Shown here one piece after another: positions 17,221-24,885 of a stretch of DNA of 64,000 bases. The notes under the pieces were generated by a model, which was not told where the DNA came from, searched no databases, and saw nothing but the letters and a program-made list of their open reading frames with translations. The position numbers were made by a program, and so were the translations under genes. This DNA comes from Bacillota bacterium (lineage in GTDB: Bacteria; Bacillota_I; Bacilli_A; RF39; UBA660), in contig DOEC01000021.1 of assembly GCA_003524085.1 (NCBI GenBank), positions 62,001 through 126,000 of the forward strand, written 5' to 3'. Positions within the stretch are counted from its first letter, which is position 1. Each line of letters begins with the position of its first letter.

Positions 17221-18318
17221 ATGAATAGCACAATATTTGATCAGATTAACTGGGGACCATTAAAAGAGTTTTTAGATGATGATGATATTACAGATATATC
17301 TTATTCTAATGGTGGAAGAGTGTGGCTTAAGAGTTTAAGTAAAGGTGTTATAAGTGTAGAAAGACCTGATATAAATAATGCTCTTATGGAAAAACTTGCG
17401 TTTCAGTGCTCTAACGTAATGGGTAAAACATTTAATATGGCTAGTCCGTTTTTGGATGCTGAAAGTGCAGAATTGCGTCTTAACTTTGTACATGACTCTA
17501 TTGCTACAAATGGAATAGCTTGTGTTATTCGTAAGACTCCAGCTAAAATAAGACTTAATAAAGAAAAACTAATAAATGAACACTATGTAAGTTTACCAAT
17601 GCATGACTTTTTGTTTAAATGTGTTGAAGGACACTGTAACATTATAGTTAGTGGTGAAACTGGTAGTGGTAAAACAGAACTTGTTAAATATTTGGCAAGT
17701 CATACTAAAGAAAATGAGAAGATTATAACAATAGAAGATACTTTGGAACTACACCTTGACAAGATATTTCCTCATAGAGATATTGTTGCAATGAAGACTA
17801 ACAATATAGCAAGTTATAGCGATGTACTAGTTACCTGCATGAGACAAAACCCTAGATGGATACTATTGTCAGAGGTTCGTAGTGCAGAAGCTGTTACTGC
17901 GGTTAGAAACTCAATTTCAAGTGGACACAACATATTAAGTACAATTCACTCAGATAAAGCAAGTGGTATTCCAATGCGTTTATATAGCTTACTTGAAACA
18001 AACCTAGATGTTGATCAATTCTTAAAAACAATACATAGATATATACACTTAGGTGTACATGTAAAAGGCTACATGAGTAAAAAGTATGGAAGATTCCAAA
18101 GAGAAATTGTTGAAGTAGCAGAATTTTATGTAGATGACGATAATGAAGCAAGATGTAATGTACTTTACTCTAAAGGAATGGATGGAGTGGAAGTATATCA
18201 TAATCCAAGTAAGAGATTATTAGATTATTTGGATGCACAAGGTATTTATTTACCAAGGGAGACTTTTGTTAAAGAAAGTGAAACTTTAAAAGAAAGTGAA
18301 AATATAGAAATTATATAG
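17221..18318 (+). CDS. tadA: Tad pilus assembly ATPase (TadA/CpaF)
   Basis: A 365-residue secretion ATPase of the type II/IV (GspE/VirB11) superfamily that powers pilus assembly from the cytoplasmic side. Walker A is GETGSGKT (residues 145-152), an Asp-box region KIITIEDTLEL follows, and WILLSEVRSAEAV and GHNILSTIHSD are the Walker B and His-box regions of this family. It is shorter than typical CpaF (about 450) because the N-terminal extension is reduced. AAAGGGAG precedes the start. The next two genes encode its membrane partners. Confidence 0.92.
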   Translation: MNSTIFDQINWGPLKEFLDDDDITDISYSNGGRVWLKSLSKGVISVERPDINNALMEKLAFQCSNVMGKTFNMASPFLDAESAELRLNFVHDSIATNGIACVIRKTPAKIRLNKEKLINEHYVSLPMHDFLFKCVEGHCNIIVSGETGSGKTELVKYLASHTKENEKIITIEDTLELHLDKIFPHRDIVAMKTNNIASYSDVLVTCMRQNPRWILLSEVRSAEAVTAVRNSISSGHNILSTIHSDKASGIPMRLYSLLETNLDVDQFLKTIHRYIHLGVHVKGYMSKKYGRFQREIVEVAEFYVDDDNEARCNVLYSKGMDGVEVYHNPSKRLLDYLDAQGIYLPRETFVKESETLKESENIEII

Positions 18319-18334
18319 ATTTAGGAGGTGACTT

Positions 18335-19234
18335 ATGTACTGGGAAATTGTTCTTATTCTTTTTATACTTCTGTTTATGATTATTTATAGAAGAAGTAGT
18401 GGAGAGAAGTTTTATAAATATATTTCTAGAAGTGTCCTAAATATTTATGACAAGTATGCCCCTTATACATTTAAGATGGTAAGAGAGAAAACAAAACAGT
18501 TAGGTCAAGAATATACACCTAGACAATATACTATTCAAGTAGCAATATTTGCAGGTGGTGCGGCTATAGTATCATATTTATACTTTTATAGCTTAATTAT
18601 TTCAATATTTTATGCAATTATAGCAGTTATGTTTATTCCTTATTTGGCATATTTAAGATGCAAAAAAGTTTACAGTGAATTTATATTTGAACAAATTCAA
18701 GTATATTCAACTAACGTTATTATGGAATTTAATACAACGCAGTCTTTTGTTAAATCACTTGAAGGCGTAAGAGATAGTGGAGTACTTGAAGATCCAATAT
18801 TAAGTGACGTTAACGAAATGATTAGAATAGCTTATGCTAGTTCAACTATAGATGGTGCAATAGATTATATGAATAGTAAATATGACTATTATATTGTTAG
18901 AAATATGCATCAGTTGTTCTTACAGATTACTAATGAAGGGGCAAAAGATTCAGGTGAAGCACTAGAAGGCATGATGCAAGACATAGATAGCTTAGTAGAA
19001 AACGTGTATAGAGATAGAATGGATAGACAAAGTTTCCATACACATTTCTTAACATTCGGTGTATCATTATATTTCTTAATTGCATTATTACAAATATTAC
19101 TTAATAATGAAACGTACATGGAGTTAATAAGCTTGTGGTATGTTAAAATACTACTACATGCAATAATAGTAATAAATACGTATTTCTTAGTTAGTGGAGA
19201 AAAATATTATAATGAGGATGTGGGCGCAGAATGA
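18335..19234 (+). CDS. tadB: Tad pilus inner-membrane protein TadB
   Basis: A 299-residue polytopic membrane protein of the GspF/TadB family: an N-terminal helix, a pair of helices near residues 68-105, a long cytoplasmic four-helix region with QIQVYSTNVIMEF, and two C-terminal helices near 233-290. With TadC it forms the platform on which the ATPase acts. GGAGGTG precedes the ATG, and its end overlaps tadC in an ATGA arrangement, implying coupled translation. Confidence 0.85.
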   Translation: MYWEIVLILFILLFMIIYRRSSGEKFYKYISRSVLNIYDKYAPYTFKMVREKTKQLGQEYTPRQYTIQVAIFAGGAAIVSYLYFYSLIISIFYAIIAVMFIPYLAYLRCKKVYSEFIFEQIQVYSTNVIMEFNTTQSFVKSLEGVRDSGVLEDPILSDVNEMIRIAYASSTIDGAIDYMNSKYDYYIVRNMHQLFLQITNEGAKDSGEALEGMMQDIDSLVENVYRDRMDRQSFHTHFLTFGVSLYFLIALLQILLNNETYMELISLWYVKILLHAIIVINTYFLVSGEKYYNEDVGAE

Positions 19235-20031
19235 TGTGGGAATTATTAATAGTTGCAGCATTACTTATTATAATAATGCTAGCGCAAGGAAAAATTGATG
19301 GAAATAAATTTGTAAGAGATAATGAAAAGCTGTTCTTACTTTTAAAAGAAGATGATTATGACTTCTTAGTAATGGCTAAGTATGGTGAAGGAGTAGATGC
19401 AAAGTTACTTTTTGAAAAAAGAATTAAAGATGCTCTTGTTATACTAGTGGGTGTATTCTTCTTCATGTTAATGATGACTAAAAAGTTGTCATTTCTAAAC
19501 TTAATTATATGTTTTGCAGTTGCATACTTTATTTATAAAAGTGGATATTCTAACTTAAAAGCATATTATAAGAAACACTTGCACGAAATAGATTTATTAC
19601 TTCCATATTATTTAAAGAGTTTGGAAATATTAATTCAACACTATACAGTTCCAGTTGCTTTAAGTAAAAGTATTGATACAGCCCCAAGTATATTTAGAGA
19701 AGGTTTAAGAGAATTAACAGGTAAAATTAACGCAGGTGACTCTAGTATTGATCCATACATGGATTTTGCTATAAAATATCCAGTAAGAGACTCAATGAGA
19801 ATGATGAGACTTTTATATAGACTTGGTTTGGGTGATCAAGAAAGAAAACAAGAACAATTAATAGTATTCTCTAGAACAATATCTAACTTACAAGCCAAAA
19901 GTAGGGAAACTAAATATAAAGAAAGACTTGAAAGAATGGAAAAGAAAACTATGGTTATGTTATCAACTACAGGTGTTGGTGTAATGCTTGTTTTACTTCT
20001 TTCAATTCTAAGAACATTTACAAATATGTAA
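19231..20031 (+). CDS. tadC: Tad pilus inner-membrane protein TadC
   Basis: A 266-residue membrane protein of the GspF family, partner of TadB. Helices lie at the N-terminus, near 68-105 and at the C-terminus; the cytoplasmic domain carries LPYYLKSLEILIQ and a conserved-looking GLGDQERKQEQ segment. ATG 19231 overlaps the tadB stop; ATG 19234 is a possible alternative. A terminator covers its stop codon, so cpaB-tadABC probably forms one transcript, separate from the pilin genes. Confidence 0.85.
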   Translation: MMWELLIVAALLIIIMLAQGKIDGNKFVRDNEKLFLLLKEDDYDFLVMAKYGEGVDAKLLFEKRIKDALVILVGVFFFMLMMTKKLSFLNLIICFAVAYFIYKSGYSNLKAYYKKHLHEIDLLLPYYLKSLEILIQHYTVPVALSKSIDTAPSIFREGLRELTGKINAGDSSIDPYMDFAIKYPVRDSMRMMRLLYRLGLGDQERKQEQLIVFSRTISNLQAKSRETKYKERLERMEKKTMVMLSTTGVGVMLVLLLSILRTFTNM

Positions 20032-20052
20032 GCACATTTTGTGCTTTTTTTT
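20030..20052 (+). terminator. Terminator at the end of tadC
   Basis: AAGCACA (20030-20036) and TGTGCTT (20040-20046) form a 7-bp stem followed by T's; the tadC stop (20029-20031) overlaps the left arm. Confidence 0.8.
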
Positions 20053-20149
20053 GTTGATGTAAAAACATCTTGAAATCCGCTTGAAAATTTCACTTTTTTC
20101 TTTAAATATTATTTATTTTATACATTGTGTAAAATTTTATAAAAAAATC

Positions 20150-20178
20150 TTGATAAACACTAAAAAATCAAGTATAAT
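20150..20178 (+). promoter_or_regulatory. Promoter of the pilin genes
   Basis: TTGATA (20150-20155), a 17-bp spacer and TATAAT (20173-20178). CTTGAT (20149-20154) and ATCAAG (20167-20172) form an inverted repeat across the -35 and spacer. The strong promoter fits an abundant pilin. Confidence 0.8.
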
Positions 20179-20210
20179 AATAAATGTAATATAGTAGAGG
20201 AGGAGATAAG

Positions 20211-20462
20211 ATGAAAGAAGCTACTGGTGAATTAAATATGACTGTTATTACAGTTGTTGCTATAGCTGCAATTGCTGGATTATTCTATGCATTCGTTTGG
20301 CCTATGATTCAAAGAAGTATTGTTCAAAATACTTGTAATACTATGGGTAATAATTGGACTGCACAAGAAACTACAAACGGACAAGTTACTGCTGGTTGTC
20401 AAGCAGCAAAAAGTGATAATGCTGGTGGAACAAGTTGGCAATGTTGTCCGCCTACAAACTAA
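20211..20462 (+). CDS. Small Cys-rich pilin-like protein (Flp-type position)
   Basis: An 83-residue protein with one hydrophobic helix (MTVITVVAIAAIAGLFYAFV, residues 10-29) and a short exposed tail bearing four Cys (NTCNTMGNN ... AGCQAAK ... WQCCPPTN). Size, position just behind the tad genes and a strong private promoter suggest the major pilin. The N-terminus MKEATGELNM lacks the clear Gly plus Glu(+5) processing site of Flp pilins, so maturation may differ. It could also be an unprocessed membrane component. GGAGGAG precedes the start. Confidence 0.65.
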   Translation: MKEATGELNMTVITVVAIAAIAGLFYAFVWPMIQRSIVQNTCNTMGNNWTAQETTNGQVTAGCQAAKSDNAGGTSWQCCPPTN

Positions 20463-20481
20463 TTAGAAAGAAGGTTAATGT

Positions 20482-20943
20482 ATGAGAGAAGCATTTGGTG
20501 GTTCATGGTTACTTGGTTTCGTGGCGCTATTCATAGTGCTTTTTTCTGCATACCTAGCAGTTTCTATTAATTATACTAAAGCTTTTAAAGCTAAAAATAA
20601 AATTGTTAGTATAATTGAAGAAAATGAAGGGTTTTCTACTTCTACTGGAAATGTTGCTACTAAAACAGATAACGATTTACAGAATAGTAGTAGAACAGAA
20701 GATAAAGTTTACTATTATTTAAAGAAATCAGGTTTTGCACTTGATACAGCTAGTTTAAGAGGAAGATGTCCTAATGGAAGTGATCCTTATACTGGGGGAT
20801 ATTGTGTACAAAAGATGTATACTAGTCAAGGAGCTTACTACAAAGTAACAACTTTTGTTAAACTAGAAATACCTGTTATATGGGTAAATATTACTGTCCC
20901 TGTTAAAGGAGAAACTAAAGTATTATATTATACTAGAGACTAA
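20482..20943 (+). CDS. TadE-like pseudopilin
   Basis: A 153-residue protein with an N-terminal GGSWLLGFVALFIVLFSAYL helix, then VSINYTKAFKAKNKIVSIIE, the usual layout of TadE/TadF-type pseudopilins and similar in arrangement to the N-terminus of the protein at 14601. The exposed part has two Cys (GRCPNGSDPY, GGYCVQKMY). It lies 20 bases behind the pilin gene and 11 before the TadZ-like gene. It is probably a minor pilus component. Confidence 0.65.
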   Translation: MREAFGGSWLLGFVALFIVLFSAYLAVSINYTKAFKAKNKIVSIIEENEGFSTSTGNVATKTDNDLQNSSRTEDKVYYYLKKSGFALDTASLRGRCPNGSDPYTGGYCVQKMYTSQGAYYKVTTFVKLEIPVIWVNITVPVKGETKVLYYTRD

Positions 20944-20954
20944 GGAGAAAACAT

Positions 20955-21938
20955 ATGAACGTAATAATAGCTAATAAATATAAAGAAATGTTAATGAACC
21001 TTGATATAGAAGTTATTAAGTCTATTGAGGGAGAATTTGATGTAGATGAAATTATAAACAATTTTACTAATTTCTATTTTGATAGAATGATTTTAGATAT
21101 TACTGCTATTAAAGATTATCAAGATTTGGACAACTTACAAAAGTTAAGTATAAATTTTGATATGAATAAAGTTATACTTTTACTTGATAATAGTGAAGAA
21201 AGTAATACAAAAAGTTATTTGTCAAAACTAATTAGTATGGGAATTTATAATTTTACTAGAAATGTGGATGGTATTAAGTATTTACTTGATAACCCTAATA
21301 CATATAGAGATGTTGCACATTTACATTCAGTAAACGAAACATCTACTAGTGAAGATGGAATAAGTAGTGTTACTAGAATAATTGGAGTGAAGTCTTTAAC
21401 AGAAGGAGCAGGAGCTACAACGCTAGTTTATCTAATGAAAAAACACTTAGAAAGTAATTATAGTGTATGTGCACTTGAAGTAGATAAAAGAGACTTTGTA
21501 TATTTTGATTCAAAAGACATGGAAAGTACTACTGGTGTAAATTTAGCTAAAGATATAATGAAAAAAAGAGACTATAACGTAGTTTTAGTCGACTTAAATG
21601 GGTTTAGTGACCCAGAGGTATGTAATGAAGTACTTTATTTAGTAGAGCCATCTACAATTAAGTTAAATAAATTACTGATGAAAGATAGACATGCTTTTGA
21701 AAAAACTAAAAATGGTAAAGTTGTTTTAGTTAAGAGTAATATCAGTGATGGAGAAATTACTGAGTTCGAATACGAAACAAAGTGTAAAGTATTTTATAAC
21801 TTACCTAATATTGATGAAAGAAAAGAAGTTAGTAAAGATATAAATGGTTTGCTTGCTAAATTAGGTTTTATTAAGCAAAGTACAGGGGTTAGTAGTGATG
21901 ATAGTAAAGGTAAATTACTAGGAATGTTTAAGTTTTAA
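20955..21938 (+). CDS. TadZ/CpaE-like protein with degenerate Walker A
   Basis: A 327-residue protein placed like TadZ/CpaE, the MinD-like factor that localises Tad machines. The N-terminal 120 residues look like a degenerate receiver domain (RMILDITAIKDYQDL, VILLLDNSEES). A ParA/MinD-like part follows, beginning IIGVKSLTEGAGATTLVYLM, in which the usual KGGxGKTT is reduced to GAGATT with no invariant Lys; NVVLVDLNGFSDPEV is the later strand. Loss of the Lys suggests weak or no ATP hydrolysis. Some TadZ proteins are known to carry such atypical loops. It ends the pilin operon, with a terminator after it. Confidence 0.65.
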   Translation: MNVIIANKYKEMLMNLDIEVIKSIEGEFDVDEIINNFTNFYFDRMILDITAIKDYQDLDNLQKLSINFDMNKVILLLDNSEESNTKSYLSKLISMGIYNFTRNVDGIKYLLDNPNTYRDVAHLHSVNETSTSEDGISSVTRIIGVKSLTEGAGATTLVYLMKKHLESNYSVCALEVDKRDFVYFDSKDMESTTGVNLAKDIMKKRDYNVVLVDLNGFSDPEVCNEVLYLVEPSTIKLNKLLMKDRHAFEKTKNGKVVLVKSNISDGEITEFEYETKCKVFYNLPNIDERKEVSKDINGLLAKLGFIKQSTGVSSDDSKGKLLGMFKF

Positions 21939-21950
21939 TGTAAGTATAAT

Positions 21951-21974
21951 AAAAACGAGTTATTCGTTTTTTTA
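21951..21974 (+). terminator. Terminator after the TadZ-like gene
   Basis: AAAAACGA (21951-21958) and TCGTTTTT (21964-21971) with loop GTTAT and a T-run. Confidence 0.75.
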
Positions 21975-21991
21975 ATAGGAAGGAATTAATA

Positions 21992-23515
21992 ATGAAGAAA
22001 AAGATAGTAATAGTAATATTTATAAGTATAGCAATAATATTAGGCGGTGTTGGGTTGTATGTGAATTTAAATAAAGGAGAATCTAAGCCTAAAGAGGATA
22101 AGTTTTTAGAAGTGGATAATAACTTAGTAACTAAAAATATAATTAATAATAATGAACTAAGTGAGTTTGATTTATATTTCTTAAATGAAATATCAAAAGA
22201 TAAAAATACAGTTTATAGTCCAATGAGTATAAAATATGCTCTAAAATTAATTGACGATATGGCGAATGGCGAAAGTAAAGACCAAATAGCTAAAATACTT
22301 AATAACTATAAAATAACTAATTTTAATAATAATGATAATATCACTAATTTAAGTACTATATTTATAACTAATAATTTTAAGAATAGTGTAAATAAATCAT
22401 TTAAAAGTGATGTAAATTCTGATATTGTTTACTTTAAAAATAATGAAGAAATAAACAAGTATATAAGTAATAAAACTAATAACAAAATAACTAAAATAGT
22501 AGAAGGTGAAGAATATGACTTTATAGTAAACAATTCTTTATTAATAGATATGGAATGGAAAAATAGGATACAAGCATTAGCAGAAACAAAACCATATTTT
22601 AATGTACATTATTCTCATGAAGATTTTAGTGCAACTGTAAGTAGTTTTGAAGAAAGAAAAGATAATTTTACTTTTAATGATAAGAGTAATAAAGATTATG
22701 CTGAGTTTGCAAGTGTTATTAATAAATATGATATTATTAATACTATAGGTTTAGATAATATTAAGAATGATATATCCACAAGATATAATAATTGGTTAGC
22801 AAGTGGTAGTGAAAATGCTTGTGACACAATTGATACTACAGAAGAATACGTAAATAAGTATATTAGTGAAATAAGTGCTAATTATAAGAAGATAGATAGT
22901 TCAACAGATTATAGATATTACATTGACGATGAAGTTAAAGTGTTTTCTAAAGAATTAAAAGAGTATAATGGTACTAAACTAGAATATATTGGTATAATGC
23001 CTATAAAACAAGATTTAAATACTTATGCTAATAATTTAAGTGTAGATAAAATAAATAATTTAATAAATAGTTTGATAAATATAGAGTATAATAACTTTGA
23101 AGAAGGATATATTACTTACATACATGGTAGAATACCTTTATTTAAATATAACTATGATTTAGAGTTAACCGATAATCTTAAAAAATTAAATATACAAGAT
23201 GTATTTAGTTATAGTAAATCTGACTTGAGTAACATATTTAAAACTAATGTATACTTAGACAATATCAAAAACTCTACAGAAATATCATTTACAAATGATG
23301 GAATTAAAGCTTCTAGTATTACGAGTGCTTATGGTTATGGTGCAGGAGACTGTGGATTTGATTATCTATTTGAAGTACCGGTAAAAGAAATAGATATGAC
23401 TATAGATAAACCATTTATATATTTAATAAGAGATAAAAATACTAAAGAAGTATGGTTTATTGGTAGTGTTAATGATGCAAGTGACTATGTCAAACAAATT
23501 AATAGTACTAAATAA
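21992..23515 (+). CDS. Membrane-anchored serpin-family protein
   Basis: A 507-residue protein with an N-terminal membrane anchor (residues 4-25) and a serpin-type domain outside the cell. Serpin traits are FLNEISKDKNTVYSPMSIKY near the start, NSLLIDMEWKNRI in mid-domain, EISFTNDGIKASSITSA (about 430-445) as the hinge of the reactive loop, and DKPFIYLIRDKNTKEVWFIG at the C-terminus. Serpins trap serine or cysteine proteases. The hinge lacks the small-residue run of the best inhibitors, and the loop contains GYGAGDCG, so inhibition is not assured. An Asn-rich insert in the middle is unusual. It lies between the Tad and type IV secretion genes and may protect the surface machine. Confidence 0.8.
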   Translation: MKKKIVIVIFISIAIILGGVGLYVNLNKGESKPKEDKFLEVDNNLVTKNIINNNELSEFDLYFLNEISKDKNTVYSPMSIKYALKLIDDMANGESKDQIAKILNNYKITNFNNNDNITNLSTIFITNNFKNSVNKSFKSDVNSDIVYFKNNEEINKYISNKTNNKITKIVEGEEYDFIVNNSLLIDMEWKNRIQALAETKPYFNVHYSHEDFSATVSSFEERKDNFTFNDKSNKDYAEFASVINKYDIINTIGLDNIKNDISTRYNNWLASGSENACDTIDTTEEYVNKYISEISANYKKIDSSTDYRYYIDDEVKVFSKELKEYNGTKLEYIGIMPIKQDLNTYANNLSVDKINNLINSLINIEYNNFEEGYITYIHGRIPLFKYNYDLELTDNLKKLNIQDVFSYSKSDLSNIFKTNVYLDNIKNSTEISFTNDGIKASSITSAYGYGAGDCGFDYLFEVPVKEIDMTIDKPFIYLIRDKNTKEVWFIGSVNDASDYVKQINSTK

Positions 23516-23550
23516 AGCAATTGAGTAAATAAAGCAAAGTGTGTAATTAA

Positions 23551-23593
23551 TTAAGTACAAAATATTGACTTTTTGTACTTAATATGGTATAAT
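23551..23593 (+). promoter_or_regulatory. Promoter with its -35 in a hairpin loop
   Basis: A perfect 12-bp inverted repeat TTAAGTACAAAA (23551-23562) and TTTTGTACTTAA (23571-23582). Its loop carries TTGACT (23565-23570), and TATAAT lies 17 bp further on (23588-23593) with an extended TGG. No T-run follows the hairpin, so it is more likely an operator or attenuating structure than a terminator. Confidence 0.7.
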
Positions 23594-23620
23594 TATATTC
23601 AATTAAGGGGGTAAATTTTT

Positions 23621-24343
23621 ATGGAAATTAAAAATTTAAAAGAAAAATATGGTAGTAAAGTACTATCAACATTACTAGCTGGGTCTATTATGATGAGTAT
23701 GGCAACTGCTACAAATGCAAAGGAAATTGAAAAGGAAGGTAAAAGTGATACTGTTTTAGAACAAGTTGATAATCAATACAACGTTATTGTTAATGGTAGA
23801 CTATTAAAAGTTAATGTATTAAATTATCATGCTGATACTTATTTACCTGTAAGACAAATAGTTGAAAGCGTTAATGGTGAAGTAAACTGGCAAAAGGCTA
23901 TTACTTATATAACAATAAATGGAAAACAATATATGGTTTCTCCATATAGTAATTTACTAGGACTAGCTGATGAAGTAACTTCTGAAAGAGATATTATAGA
24001 GATGAGTAAAGAAGTAGTATATTATAATAATATGCTATATGCACCAATTGAAATGTTTAAAATAATTGGAAGTAACATTCAAATTAATGAAGATACTAAA
24101 ACAGTTATTATATCAAAAGATTTAAATTATATTAATACTTTACAAAATTATAATTTACAAGAAAAGTTTGGAAAAATAGTATATGATGGAGTAGAAATAG
24201 ATCAAGAAACAGCAATTATATTACAACAAGATACAAATAACATTGTAATTGAAACAGTAGATGGATTATATATATACTCATATCAATATATGTCTGAAAT
24301 AGAATATCAAGGTAAATTTGATAATAAAGTATTAAGTAAATAG
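23621..24343 (+). CDS. Secreted protein with copper-amine-oxidase N-terminal-like domain
   Basis: A 240-residue exported protein. A long signal peptide (KVLSTLLAGSIMMSMATATNA) is followed by a region typical of the Cu_amine_oxidN1 domain: VNGRLLKVNVLN, TYLPVRQIVESVNGEVNW and ITYITINGKQYMV. Despite its name this domain is a small wall-associated module without oxidase activity, common in Firmicutes surface proteins. The C-terminal 100 residues are less typical. It has its own promoter and GGGGGT ribosome site. By position it belongs to the machine at 9.5-34.5 kb. Confidence 0.75.
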   Translation: MEIKNLKEKYGSKVLSTLLAGSIMMSMATATNAKEIEKEGKSDTVLEQVDNQYNVIVNGRLLKVNVLNYHADTYLPVRQIVESVNGEVNWQKAITYITINGKQYMVSPYSNLLGLADEVTSERDIIEMSKEVVYYNNMLYAPIEMFKIIGSNIQINEDTKTVIISKDLNYINTLQNYNLQEKFGKIVYDGVEIDQETAIILQQDTNNIVIETVDGLYIYSYQYMSEIEYQGKFDNKVLSK

Positions 24344-24403
24344 TAAAAAATCATAATAAAATGTTGATTTTACTTAAATTATATGTAAACTTAACAAAAA
24401 CAT

Positions 24404-24432
24404 TTGACATTATTAGTATTTTATATTAAAAT
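24404..24432 (+). promoter_or_regulatory. Promoter of the VirB2-like gene
   Basis: TTGACA (24404-24409), a 17-bp spacer and TAAAAT (24427-24432). An imperfect A/T-rich hairpin upstream (about 24342-24374) may end the preceding gene. Confidence 0.75.
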
Positions 24433-24456
24433 AATTATCAGAAAGAGGGAAGAAAT

Positions 24457-24813
24457 ATGAATTATTTATTTTTATTAGGAATGTGTAGCGATTTGAGTGT
24501 TGTGTGGACAATATTCGGATATATTATTTGGGGAATTAAGGTAGTAGTGCCTTTATTATTAATTATATCTGGTATGATTACAATGGCTCATGCAGTTATG
24601 GAAAAAGATGAGAAGAAAATTAAAGATGCACAAAAATTATTGGTACAAAAGATAATCGCAGCTGTTATCGTTTATTTAGTAATAGCTTTAACTGGTGTTA
24701 TAGTTAGCTTAGTTGCTAGTGGTGATTGGCAAAGTTGTGCAAATTGTGCATTCCATCCATTTGATAAATCAGCTGGTTGCGGAATAACTAAAACACCAAT
24801 AGAAAATAACTAG
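24457..24813 (+). CDS. VirB2/TrbC-like two-helix membrane protein
   Basis: A 118-residue protein with two membrane helices (about residues 15-45 and 65-90) joined by a charged loop, EKDEKKIKDAQKL, and a short Cys-containing tail (WQSCANC, AGCGITK). This hairpin layout is that of VirB2/TrbC pilins of Gram-positive type IV secretion systems. The same hairpin recurs at the C-terminus of the next protein. It has a private promoter and terminator, as expected of a subunit needed in many copies. It could instead be a holin-like accessory protein; VirB6 and VirB4 homologues nearby favour the pilin view. Confidence 0.7.
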   Translation: MNYLFLLGMCSDLSVVWTIFGYIIWGIKVVVPLLLIISGMITMAHAVMEKDEKKIKDAQKLLVQKIIAAVIVYLVIALTGVIVSLVASGDWQSCANCAFHPFDKSAGCGITKTPIENN

Positions 24814-24825
24814 AATTAGTAAATT

Positions 24826-24849
24826 AGCACTTTTATAAGTGCTTTTTTT
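24826..24849 (+). terminator. Terminator after the VirB2-like gene
   Basis: AGCACTT (24826-24832) and AAGTGCT (24837-24843), a 4-nt loop and a run of seven T's. Confidence 0.85.
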
Positions 24850-24850
24850 A

Positions 24851-24859
24851 TGATATAAT
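24851..24859 (+). promoter_or_regulatory. Extended -10 of the following operon
   Basis: TGATATAAT begins just after the T-tail of the terminator. A 17-bp spacer would put the -35 at 24831-24836, in the terminator loop, where the sequence (TTTTAT) is weak, so the extended -10 probably carries recognition. Confidence 0.55.
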
Positions 24860-24885
24860 GTTAAGTAGTGGGAGTGTGACTAGCT

